Position numbers and translations under genes: made by a program. Positions 8,157 to 15,711 of a stretch of 64,000 nt of DNA are shown here, piece after piece. The notes beneath the pieces are model-generated. The model had not been told where the DNA came from. It worked only from the letters and a program-made list of their open reading frames with translations, and did not search any database. Each line of letters starts with the position of its first letter. Position 1 is the first letter of the stretch. The stretch lies in NCBI RefSeq assembly GCF_001562275.1, contig NZ_CP014304.1, forward strand, positions 1,736,001-1,800,000. Reading direction: 5' to 3'. The DNA is from Hymenobacter sp. PAMC 26628 (GTDB lineage: Bacteria; Bacteroidota; Bacteroidia; Cytophagales; Hymenobacteraceae).

Positions 8157-8879
8157 GTGGAAGCAAACCAAAATTTAGTCGTTGTTACCGGCGGAACCAA
8201 AGGTATCGGGCGGGCCGTAGTGTTGCGCTTTGCCCGGGCCGGTTACGCGGTGGCCACCTGCGCCCGCGCCGCCGACGAGCTGGCCGTGCTGGCCGCCACC
8301 GTGGCGCACCACGTGCCCGGGGCCGTGCTGCACACCCTCCCCGCCGACCTGGCCGACCCGGCCGGCTGCGCGCACTTCGCCGAGTTTGTGCTGGCCCAAC
8401 CGGGCACGCTGGCCGCCGTGGTGCACAACGCCGGGGCCTTCCTGCCCGGCCGCCTGCAAGACGAGCCCGCCGACGGCTCGCAGCTGCGCCAGTTGCTGGC
8501 CGTGAACCTGCTCAGCGCCTACGACCTCACGCGGGCGCTGCTGCCCACGCTCATCCGGCAGGGCAGCGGGCACATTTTCACGCTCTGCTCCACGGCCAGC
8601 ATCACGGCCTACCCCACGGGCGGTTCCTACGGCATCGCCAAGCACGCCCTCTACGGCTTCACCCGCAACTTGCGCGAAGAGCTTAAGGACCAAGGCATTC
8701 GGGTAACGGCCGTGCTGCCCGGGGCCACCCTCACTGCCAGCTGGGAGGGCGTGGACCTGCCCGCCGAGCGCTTCATTCGGGCCGACGACGTGGCCGAGGC
8801 CATCTTCGGGGCGTTCAGCCTTTCGCCCCAGGCCGTGGTTGAGGAGCTGCTGATTCGGCCCCAGTTAGGTGATATTTAA
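8157..8879 (+). CDS. Short-chain dehydrogenase/reductase
   Basis: This is a classical SDR of 240 residues. Cofactor binding: VVTGGTKGIGRAVVL near the N-terminus. The NAG motif occurs as VHNAGAFLPG, the catalytic Ser in LCSTASITAYP and the Tyr/Lys pair in SYGIAKHALYG. The substrate is unknown; the sequence resembles sepiapterin-reductase-like SDRs (ELxxxPQ end). It starts with GTG at 8157, the only start close to the Rossmann motif. It is divergent from mlaE, and a second SDR gene follows after 98 bp. Confidence 0.88.
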   Translation: MEANQNLVVVTGGTKGIGRAVVLRFARAGYAVATCARAADELAVLAATVAHHVPGAVLHTLPADLADPAGCAHFAEFVLAQPGTLAAVVHNAGAFLPGRLQDEPADGSQLRQLLAVNLLSAYDLTRALLPTLIRQGSGHIFTLCSTASITAYPTGGSYGIAKHALYGFTRNLREELKDQGIRVTAVLPGATLTASWEGVDLPAERFIRADDVAEAIFGAFSLSPQAVVEELLIRPQLGDI

Positions 8880-8977
8880 TGAGGGCCCTGGGGCCCGGCA
8901 GCACTGAGGCCGTTACTTTGCACCCCGGCCCCGCCCGCGTTGCGATGGGGGCCCCGCATTCTTTTTAGAAGTACCCC

Positions 8978-9673
8978 ATGGACTTATCCGGCAAAATCGC
9001 CATCGTCACGGGCCCCGCCAAGGGCATCGGCCGCGCCACCGCCGAGGCGCTCCTGCAAAAAGGGGCCCTGGTGGCCGGCTGGGGCCGCACTGCGCCCGAG
9101 GGCTTGGACCACGAGCGGTTCCAGTTCTTTGAATGCGACGTGCGCGACGAGCACGACGTGGCCGAGGCCTTCACCAACACCCAACGCGAGTTGGGGCCCG
9201 AAATCCACGTGCTGGTGAACAACGCCGGCGTGGGCGTGATGGGCGACGTGGACGGCTTCGACAGCGCCGACTGGCAGCTGATGTTCGAAACGAACGTGAA
9301 CGGGCCGTTTTTCTGCACCCGCGCCGTGTTGCCGCAGATGAAAAAGCAGCAGGCTGGCCACATCGTCAACGTGGCCTCGCTGGCCGGTACGGTGGGCACC
9401 GAGGGCATGGCGGGCTACTGCGCCACTAAGTATGCGCTGCGCGGCTTCTCCGACGCGCTGTTTAAGGAGCTGCGGCCCGACGGCATCCGCGTCACCTGCG
9501 TTATGCCCGGCTCGGTCGAAACCAACTTCAACGGCGGCCAGCCCGGGGCCCAGCCCAACCCCTACAAGATGCAGCCCGCCGACGTGGCCGACGCCATTGT
9601 GCACGCCCTGGAAGCCTCCGCGGCCATCATGGTGTCGGAAATCCAGCTGCGGCCGGCGCAAGTCAAAAAGTAA
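8978..9673 (+). CDS. Short-chain dehydrogenase/reductase
   Basis: This is a classical SDR of 231 residues. Motifs are IVTGPAKGIGRATA, VNNAGVGVMG, the Ser in NVASLAGTVG, and YCATKYALRGF with catalytic Tyr and Lys. The C-terminal PGSVETNF loop is also typical. The substrate is not predictable. It follows another SDR gene but is not closely similar to it, so this is not a recent tandem copy. An inverted repeat separates it from gldA. Confidence 0.88.
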   Translation: MDLSGKIAIVTGPAKGIGRATAEALLQKGALVAGWGRTAPEGLDHERFQFFECDVRDEHDVAEAFTNTQRELGPEIHVLVNNAGVGVMGDVDGFDSADWQLMFETNVNGPFFCTRAVLPQMKKQQAGHIVNVASLAGTVGTEGMAGYCATKYALRGFSDALFKELRPDGIRVTCVMPGSVETNFNGGQPGAQPNPYKMQPADVADAIVHALEASAAIMVSEIQLRPAQVKK

Positions 9674-9679
9674 TAGCTT

Positions 9680-9767
9680 AGTTATTAGTTGCTCGTTGTT
9701 AGTTGTCAGAATGTGCTGTCGGCAATTAAAGCGAACGAACAACTGACAACTAGCACTGACAACTAAA
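9680..9767. repeat. Imperfect stem-loop repeat between SDR and gldA
   Basis: The left arm is G/T-rich (TTGTTAGTTGTCAG near 9697-9710). The right side is A/C-rich with two copies of CTGACAACTA at about 9742-9766. It ends two bases before the gldA start, so it may affect translation of gldA. Confidence 0.65.
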
Positions 9768-10676
9768 ATGGTAGAAATAGAACACCTGAGCAAAATCTAC
9801 GGCACCCAGAATGCCGTGGATGACATCAGCTTCACGGCGGGCAAGGGCGAGATTGTGGGCTTCCTGGGGCCCAATGGCGCGGGCAAAAGCACGACCATGA
9901 AGATTGCCACCGGCTACCTGCCGCCCAGCGCCGGCACCGTGCGCGTGGCTGGCCACGACGTACAAACCGAGAGCCTGGCCGTGCGCCGCGAGGTGGGCTA
10001 CCTGCCCGAGCACAACCCGCTCTACCTCGACATGTACGTGCACGAGTACCTCGAATTTATCGGGGCGGTGCACGGCCTGCGGGGCCCCAGCCTGCGCAAC
10101 CGCGTGGCCGAGCTGGTGCGCCGCGTGGGCCTGAGCCGCGAGCAAAACAAGCAAATTGGGGCCCTGAGCAAGGGCTACCGCCAGCGCGTGGGCCTCGCCC
10201 AGGCGCTGCTCCATGATCCCAGCGTGCTCATTCTTGATGAGCCCACCACGGGCCTCGACCCCAACCAAATCCAGGAAATCCGGGAGCTGATTCGGGAAGT
10301 GAGCCACGACAAAACGGTGATTTTCAGCACCCACATCCTGCCCGAAGTCACGGCGCTGTGCTCGCGCGTCATCATCATCAGCCGCGGCAAGCTGGTGGCC
10401 GACAGCCCAGTGGCCGAGCTGGCCGCCCGCGCCGCCGGCGAAACCATCGTCCGCGCCGAATTTGAGGGCCCCGTGGACGCCGCCCGCCTGGCCCAGCTGC
10501 CCGGCGTGCGCGGCGTAGAGGCGGGCCCCGGCGGCTTCGTCAGCCTACGCAGCGCGCCCGGCACGGACTTGCGCGGCGCCATCTCGCGCCTTGCCGCCCA
10601 AGAGGGCTGGGTGCTGCTGGGCCTCCGCCAGGAGCAGCAGTCGCTGGAAGCCGTGTTTGGGGAATTGACGAAGTAA
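9768..10676 (+). CDS. gldA: Gliding motility ABC transporter ATPase GldA
   Basis: This 302-residue ABC ATPase provides the motor subunit of the GldA/F/G transporter known from Flavobacterium gliding motility. Walker A is LGPNGAGKSTTMK, the signature LSKGYRQRVGLAQAL, Walker B LILDEPTTGLDP, and the H-loop IFSTHILPE. The GldA-typical region VGYLPEHNPLYLDMYV is present. The identification is supported by gldF and gldG directly downstream. The C-terminal 80 residues are the usual accessory domain of this subfamily. Confidence 0.95.
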   Translation: MVEIEHLSKIYGTQNAVDDISFTAGKGEIVGFLGPNGAGKSTTMKIATGYLPPSAGTVRVAGHDVQTESLAVRREVGYLPEHNPLYLDMYVHEYLEFIGAVHGLRGPSLRNRVAELVRRVGLSREQNKQIGALSKGYRQRVGLAQALLHDPSVLILDEPTTGLDPNQIQEIRELIREVSHDKTVIFSTHILPEVTALCSRVIIISRGKLVADSPVAELAARAAGETIVRAEFEGPVDAARLAQLPGVRGVEAGPGGFVSLRSAPGTDLRGAISRLAAQEGWVLLGLRQEQQSLEAVFGELTK

Positions 10677-10682
10677 GTTTTT

Positions 10683-10762
10683 TAAATGTGGAGATGTGCG
10701 GATGTGGAAAATGTGGGAATTAAATAATTCTCATATCTCCCACATTATCACATTCCTCACAT
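10683..10762. repeat. Imperfect stem-loop repeat between gldA and gldF
   Basis: The G/T-rich left half (ATGTGGAGATGTGCGGATGT at 10685) pairs imperfectly with a C/A-rich right half ending in CACATTCCTCACAT, with AATTAAATAATT at the centre. It resembles the elements at 511-627 and 9680-9767. No T-tract follows, and gldA and gldF are presumably co-transcribed through it. Confidence 0.65.
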
Positions 10763-10772
10763 CAATCAATAT

Positions 10773-11498
10773 ATGCTCACTATTTTAAATAAAGAATTCA
10801 ACGCTTTCCTGAACTCCGCCGTGGCCTACGTGGTGCTGGGGGTTTTTCTGGTGGCGACGGGCCTGTTCGTCTGGGTATTCCCCGACAGCAGCATCCTCGA
10901 CTACGGGTTTGCCGATTTGCAGACGCTGTTTTCGCTGGCCCCCTGGCTGTTCCTGTTCCTGATTCCGGCCATCACCATGCGCACGTTTGCCGAGGAGAAA
11001 AAGGCCGGTACCATCGAGCTGCTGCTCACGCGCCCGCTCACCGACGGCCAGATCATCGGCGGCAAGTACCTGGCCTGCTTGCTGCTGGCACTGCTGGCGC
11101 TGGTGCCTACGCTGCTCTACTACTTCTCGGTCTACCGGCTGGGCAGCCCTCCCGGCAACATCGATTCGGCGGCCACCGTGGGCTCGTACCTGGGGCTGGC
11201 GCTGCTGGCGGCGGTGTTTGCGGCGGTGGGCGTGCTGGCCTCGGCGCTCACGCGCGACCAGATTATTGCCTTCCTGGTGGCCGTGGTGGGGTGCTTTTTG
11301 CTGTACTCGGGCTTCGATTCGCTGGCCTCGGTGCTCGACGGCAGCGCGGCGTACTACGTAAGCCAGCTCGGCATCGCGGCCCACTACCGCGACCTGAGCA
11401 AGGGCTTGGTGGACTCGCGCGACGTGGTATATTTTTTAAGTGTGGTGGCCGTGGCGCTGCAAGCCACGCGGTTGGTTTTGCGCAGCCGCAACTGGTAA
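10773..11498 (+). CDS. gldF: Gliding motility ABC transporter permease GldF
   Basis: GldF is the 241-residue inner-membrane permease of the GldAFG transporter. It has about six hydrophobic segments; the N-terminal MLTILNKEFNAFLNS and the conserved TMRTFAEEKKAGTIELLLTR block are diagnostic of GldF/ABC-2 permeases. Its stop codon abuts the ATG of gldG (TAA ATG), indicating translational coupling. In Bacteroidota, GldAFG is linked to gliding and type IX secretion. Confidence 0.95.
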   Translation: MLTILNKEFNAFLNSAVAYVVLGVFLVATGLFVWVFPDSSILDYGFADLQTLFSLAPWLFLFLIPAITMRTFAEEKKAGTIELLLTRPLTDGQIIGGKYLACLLLALLALVPTLLYYFSVYRLGSPPGNIDSAATVGSYLGLALLAAVFAAVGVLASALTRDQIIAFLVAVVGCFLLYSGFDSLASVLDGSAAYYVSQLGIAAHYRDLSKGLVDSRDVVYFLSVVAVALQATRLVLRSRNW

Positions 11499-13232
11499 AT
11501 GGAAACGACGACTGACCACTTGCCCGCCCCCGGGGCCCCCGCCGTGCCCTCGCGCAAACGCGCCGATTTGCTGCGTTTTGCCGCCGTGCTGGGGGGCTTG
11601 CTGCTGCTGAATTTTATCGGCCAGCGCCTATTTGTGCGCCTCGACTTAACAGAGGAGAAGCGCTACACGATGGCCCCGGCCACCAAAAAGCTGCTCTCCG
11701 ATTTGAAGGAGCCGGTCACCATCACGGTGTACCTCACCGGTGACTTTCCGCCCGCCTTCCGCCGCCTCGAGCAGGGCGTGCGCGAAACGCTGAACGAGTT
11801 CAAGGTGTACGGCGGGGCCAACCTGAACTACATTTTCATCGACCCCAGCGCGGGCAGCACCGAGGCCAACCGCAACAAGTTTTACCAGACGCTCTTCAAA
11901 AAAGGCTTGAAGCCCACTAACTTGGGTGCCACCGAAAACGGCAAGCGCGTCGAGAAAATTATCTTCCCCTGGGCCGTGGTGAGCGTGGGCGGTAAGGAGA
12001 AAAACGTGCTGCTGCTGCGCGGCAGCCAAACCGCCTCGCCCGATGTGCGCCTCAACCAAAGCATTGAGGGCCTGGAATATGAGCTGGCCAGCACTATCCG
12101 TAACTTGGTGCCCGGCCGCCGCAAACGCATCGGCGTGGTGCAGGGCCACGGCGAGCTGAGCAACGCCGAAGCCGGCGACATTCTGGGGGCCTGGCAGCAG
12201 CAGTACGACGTGTACCGCGTGACCCTCAGCCAGGTGCCGGACCTGCGGGCCCTCGACGCCATCGTGGTGGCCCAGCCCAAATCGCCGTACTCGGAGGAAG
12301 AGAAGTTCAAGCTCGACCAGTTCATCACGCAGGGCGGGCGGGCGCTGTTTTTCGTCGATGCCCTGCGCGTGGACCTCGACAGCGTGAGCCGCAACGGCGC
12401 CGCCCTGGCCACGCCCTACAATTTGAACCTTGACGACCTGTTCTTCAAGTACGGCCTGCGCCTGAACCAAAACCTGGTGCTCGACCTCAACTCGGGCCAG
12501 ATTCCGCTGGTGACGGGTATGGAGGGCAACAAGCCCAAAATTGAGCCCATGCCCTGGCAGCTCTACCCGCTCGTTAACAAGTTCAGTGCCCACCCCATCA
12601 CCCGCAACCTCGACGCGGTGTACCTCAAGTTTGCCGGCAACCTCGACACGGTGAAGGCCGTGGGCGTGCGCAAAACGGCCCTCATGACCACCTCGCGCTA
12701 CACCCGCGTGCTGCCCGCCCCGGTGCCCATCAACTTCAACGACGCCCGCCTCGAGCCCAACCCCAAGCTCTACCAAAACGGGTTCCAGCCGGTGGGCTAC
12801 CTGCTCGAAGGCCAGTTCAAGTCGCTGTTTGCCAACCGCACGCGGCCCGGCACCATGCAGTACCAGCCCGAGAAAAACGCCCAGGCCAAGCCCAGCAAAA
12901 TCCTGGTCATCGCCGACGGCGACTTCATCCGCAGCGAAATCGATAAGAAAACCGGCCGCCCCCTGCGCCTGGGCTTCGACCGCCTCGCCAACACCGAATT
13001 CGCCAACCGCGAACTGGTCCTCAACGCCACCGATTACCTGCTCGACGACACCGGCCTCATCGCCGTGCGCGGCAAGCAAATCACCCTCCGCCCCCTCGAC
13101 AAAGTGCGCCTCGCCGAGGAGCGCCGCCGCTGGCAACTCCTCAACCTGGGGGCCCCACTGCTGCTATTGGGCCTGTTTGGGGCCCTGCGCGCCTGGCGGC
13201 GCAAGCGGCGGTTTGCGAGTTTTGCAAGCTAA
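11499..13232 (+). CDS. gldG: Gliding motility-associated ABC transporter substrate-binding protein GldG
   Basis: GldG, 577 residues, has an N-terminal membrane helix (LLRFAAVLGGLLLLNFIGQ), a large extracytoplasmic domain with the LDLTEEKRYTMAPATKKLL signature, and a C-terminal membrane helix (LLNLGAPLLLLGLFGALRAW) followed by a basic tail. This topology and length fit GldG. It follows gldF without a gap. No regulatory element is visible inside the operon. Confidence 0.95.
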   Translation: METTTDHLPAPGAPAVPSRKRADLLRFAAVLGGLLLLNFIGQRLFVRLDLTEEKRYTMAPATKKLLSDLKEPVTITVYLTGDFPPAFRRLEQGVRETLNEFKVYGGANLNYIFIDPSAGSTEANRNKFYQTLFKKGLKPTNLGATENGKRVEKIIFPWAVVSVGGKEKNVLLLRGSQTASPDVRLNQSIEGLEYELASTIRNLVPGRRKRIGVVQGHGELSNAEAGDILGAWQQQYDVYRVTLSQVPDLRALDAIVVAQPKSPYSEEEKFKLDQFITQGGRALFFVDALRVDLDSVSRNGAALATPYNLNLDDLFFKYGLRLNQNLVLDLNSGQIPLVTGMEGNKPKIEPMPWQLYPLVNKFSAHPITRNLDAVYLKFAGNLDTVKAVGVRKTALMTTSRYTRVLPAPVPINFNDARLEPNPKLYQNGFQPVGYLLEGQFKSLFANRTRPGTMQYQPEKNAQAKPSKILVIADGDFIRSEIDKKTGRPLRLGFDRLANTEFANRELVLNATDYLLDDTGLIAVRGKQITLRPLDKVRLAEERRRWQLLNLGAPLLLLGLFGALRAWRRKRRFASFAS

Positions 13233-13251
13233 AGTTTAGCCCATTTAAAAG

Positions 13252-13548
13252 ATGGAGAACTCCAGCTATGTTGACCTGAGAATGATTAGCGTTATTCTCC
13301 AACGTGTGCTTTCGCAGGAAATTAGCCGTGAAGAAGCTTCCAATTGGGCTTATAAAACCCGTGTTGGGTTAGAAGAACGGCGTATAAATTTCCTTCCCGC
13401 AAAGGATGAAAGAAAAATTTGGGATGCTATTTTTTTGGTAGAAGGAATCGATTTAAAAGACTCCCCAAATTCTTATTTACACTGCTTAAGCGACGTTGTG
13501 GAATGGAATAAGAAGTTGGAACTCGATGTTTCTAATTCAGCCGCGTGA
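13252..13548 (+). CDS. Small AT-rich hypothetical protein
   Basis: This protein of about 98 residues is clearly AT-richer than its neighbours. It begins MENSSYVDLRMISVILQRVL and has the pattern SREEASNWA, then KIWDAIFLVEGIDLKDSP and YLHCLSDVVEWNKKLEL. I recall a similar arrangement (REE-x-WA, W-x-A, G-x-DL-x-DSP, YLH, D-x-x-W) in small uncharacterised bacterial proteins, sometimes near toxin loci, but I cannot name a family. There is no signal peptide. Its last 17 bp overlap the convergent ParE-type toxin gene. It starts 20 bp after gldG. An immunity role is only a guess. Confidence 0.6.
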   Translation: MENSSYVDLRMISVILQRVLSQEISREEASNWAYKTRVGLEERRINFLPAKDERKIWDAIFLVEGIDLKDSPNSYLHCLSDVVEWNKKLELDVSNSAA

Positions 13549-13825
13549 GTGGCTTGGCGTTGTTTTGAATACGGGAAATAACAACTGTATCCGTAGTGTG
13601 GATACGGTAGATAATACTATAATCCCCACTCACCAATTCCCGCGTAAGCCCATCCTTAAATTGCGGAGCCATTCGGCCGCTCTGCGGGAAGTTTATTAGA
13701 ATATCCACCCGCGCAATTAGCTTATCAATAAGCCGGTTGGCATAGCCTTCAGAGAACTGTGAATAAAATTCACGCAGTTGGTGCAAATCCTCGATTGCCG
13801 GATTCGACCAGACTATTTGCGCCAT
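13532..13825 (-). CDS. RelE/ParE-family toxin
   Basis: This 97-residue protein has the RelE/ParE plasmid-stabilisation pattern: IVWSNPAIEDLHQLREFYSQ, a helix with LIARVDILINFPQSGRMAP, then LTRELVSGDYSIIYRI and a C-terminal VVISRIQNN strand. ParE-type members poison gyrase and RelE-type members cleave mRNA; the target cannot be decided here. Its ATG lies inside the 3' end of an upstream antitoxin gene (13-nt overlap), the usual module order in this family. Confidence 0.88.
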   Translation of the reverse strand: MAQIVWSNPAIEDLHQLREFYSQFSEGYANRLIDKLIARVDILINFPQSGRMAPQFKDGLTRELVSGDYSIIYRIHTTDTVVISRIQNNAKPLTRLN

Positions 13826-13992
13826 GACTTTACTAATTCCTTGACTTCTTCGTGCGTCTTGGATTCTCCGCGCTCAGCAGCGGCAAATCCTTGCTCTATT
13901 TTCTCGATGTAAATCAGGCGGTCAATCAGTTCTTCCAACTCAAACTTATCGGGAAGTTGGTCAATCGTGGTTTTCAAGGTTTCTTTAGTCAT
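13813..13992 (-). CDS. Antitoxin of the ParE/RelE pair
   Basis: This short gene encodes 59 residues: it begins MTKETLKTTIDQLP and ends EEVKELVKSWRK before TAG at 13813-13815. The sequence is helical and acidic (FELEELIDRLIYIEKIEQG, AERGESKTHEEV), as in antitoxins of Bacteroidota ParE pairs. It overlaps the toxin start by 13 nt. Neutralisation and autoregulation are inferred from the module type. Its GC is lower than the chromosomal background. Confidence 0.82.
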   Translation of the reverse strand: MTKETLKTTIDQLPDKFELEELIDRLIYIEKIEQGFAAAERGESKTHEEVKELVKSWRK

Positions 13993-14047
13993 GGCGGATG
14001 GGATTGAGCGTTCCGTTAAAGATAGGAAGCCAGTAGTTTTCTACGGC

Positions 14048-15382
14048 CTACACCAGCACCCCAACTTCTTCCGCCTCCATCAGTCCCTGGGCATTGACGG
14101 CGCTTAGGCGGAGGGCCCTGGTTTCGCCCACCAGCAGCGGGTCGTACTTGGCCACCACGCGGATGTAGTTGGGCGTGAAGCCTTCCATGCGGCCGTTGTG
14201 CACGTCGTCCTCAAACAGGACTTCGGTTTCCAGGCCTATGTGCTCCTCGTAAAAGGCACGCTTTTTCTTTTCCGAGAGGCTGCGGAGCTGGGTGGTGCGC
14301 TCGTGGCGCAGCCGGTCTTGCACGCGGCCGGGCAGGGTAGGGGCCAGCGTGTCGGGCCGCTCCGAGTATGGGAATACGTGGAGGTAGCTGATGGGTAGCT
14401 CGTTGAGGAACTGGTAGGTATCCAGGAAGTCGGCGTCCGTCTCGCCCGGGAAGCCCACAATCACGTCCACGCCGATGCAGGCGTGCGGCATCAGCTCCTT
14501 GATGCGGGCCACGCGCTGGGCGTAGAGGGCCCGGCGGTAGCGGCGACGCATCAGGCCCAGTATTTTGTCGGACCCGCTTTGCAGCGGGATGTGGAAGTGG
14601 GGCATGAAGCACCGCGAGGCCGCCACAGTCGTCAAAATCTCGTCCGTCAGCAAGTTGGGCTCGCAGCTGCTGATGCGGAAGCGCCGGATACCTTTTACTT
14701 GATCGAGGGCCGCCACCAGCTGGGTGAAGTCTTCGCGCCGCTCGCGCTCGGGGCCCTGGAGGCCGAAATCGCCCAGGTTCACGCCCGTGAGCACGATTTC
14801 GGGCACGCCCTGGGCGGCCAACTCCTCCACCCGCGCCACCACGCTGGCGATGCTGCCCGAGCGGCTGCCGCCCCGCGCCAGCGGAATGGTGCAAAATGAG
14901 CACGAGTAGTCGCAGCCGTCCTGCACTTTCAAAAACGTGCGGGTGCGGTCGCCAAACGAGTGGGCCGGGTGAAACTCCGTAGCGGCCGAAATAGGGGAGG
15001 CCCGCACGTGGCCGGGGGCCCCGGCCGCCGGCCTCGGCAAGCCAGCAATGGTGTCGGCGAGCTGGAATTTCTCGGCCGCGCCGAGTACCGCCGCCACGCC
15101 GGGAATGTTGGAAATCTCCTCGGGCTTAAGCTGGGCGTAGCAGCCCACGATGGCCACGAAGGCCGCGGGGTTGTGCTTCAGGGCCTGCTGGACTACCTTG
15201 CGGCATTTGCGGTCAGCGTGGTCCGTGACGGAGCAGGTATTAATAACGTAGTAGTCGGCGCCGGCTTCGAACGCCACCGGTTGAAAGCCTTTGTCCTCAA
15301 ATTGCCGGCCGATGGCCGACGTTTCGGAGAAGTTGAGCTTACAGCCTAACGTGTAAAAGGCGACGGATTGGGAAGTTGCCAT
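14048..15382 (-). CDS. mtaB: tRNA (N6-threonylcarbamoyladenosine(37)-C2)-methylthiotransferase MtaB
   Basis: This radical-SAM enzyme of about 444 residues adds a methylthio group to t6A37 of tRNA. The N-terminal UPF0004 domain carries three Fe-S cysteines (TLGCKLNFSE, NTCSVTD, VGCYAQ). The radical-SAM cluster is DGCDYSCSFCTIPLARG, followed by EIVLTGVNLGDFG. A C-terminal TRAM-like domain reads TEVLFEDDVHNGRMEGFTPN. These features separate MtaB from MiaB/RimO. ATG 15382 is preferred over an earlier frame start because a TATCTTTG promoter box overlaps the upstream codons. Confidence 0.94.
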   Translation of the reverse strand: MATSQSVAFYTLGCKLNFSETSAIGRQFEDKGFQPVAFEAGADYYVINTCSVTDHADRKCRKVVQQALKHNPAAFVAIVGCYAQLKPEEISNIPGVAAVLGAAEKFQLADTIAGLPRPAAGAPGHVRASPISAATEFHPAHSFGDRTRTFLKVQDGCDYSCSFCTIPLARGGSRSGSIASVVARVEELAAQGVPEIVLTGVNLGDFGLQGPERERREDFTQLVAALDQVKGIRRFRISSCEPNLLTDEILTTVAASRCFMPHFHIPLQSGSDKILGLMRRRYRRALYAQRVARIKELMPHACIGVDVIVGFPGETDADFLDTYQFLNELPISYLHVFPYSERPDTLAPTLPGRVQDRLRHERTTQLRSLSEKKKRAFYEEHIGLETEVLFEDDVHNGRMEGFTPNYIRVVAKYDPLLVGETRALRLSAVNAQGLMEAEEVGVLV

Positions 15383-15388
15383 AGCCCG

Positions 15389-15396
15389 CAAAGATA
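15389..15396 (-). promoter_or_regulatory. mtaB: -7 box (TATCTTTG) immediately before mtaB
   Basis: On the minus strand TATCTTTG ends six nucleotides before the mtaB ATG (15382). If transcription starts 5-7 nt downstream, as is usual, the mRNA would be nearly leaderless. Confidence 0.6.
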
Positions 15397-15711
15397 CGAA
15401 CAGGGCTCGGGGCCCTAGCCGATGAGTATGAGCTTATGGGCAGAGTGCAGGAGCACTCTTCCGCATGGTGGAAGCATTACCATCAAACAAGCCGCTCGAT
15501 ATAACTTATGCGGGAACGGTTGCGCTTACTTGAAACGTTTGCAAGTCCCTTTAATTTTTTACGTTAAACTTTAAAATTCCGTTTTTTTCAGGAAAATACC
15601 CTGTTTTAGGAGGTGTTCGTTGGTAAAATTAATTCAAACCATATCTTTGTCCTTACAAAAACACACCTGTTGTTGAAATTTTAACTTAGCCTTCTTCCTT
15701 TACCCACCCGT
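15397..15711 (+). promoter_or_regulatory. glnN: AT-rich regulatory region with glnN promoter
   Basis: This 315-bp gap holds no gene. It becomes AT-rich from about 15480. A good promoter is visible: TTG at 15620-15622, a 19-nt spacer, and TATCTTTG at 15642-15649, about 63 nt before the glnN ATG. Upstream AT-rich sequence (15540-15600) could bind regulators, but I see no defined operator. Confidence 0.65.
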
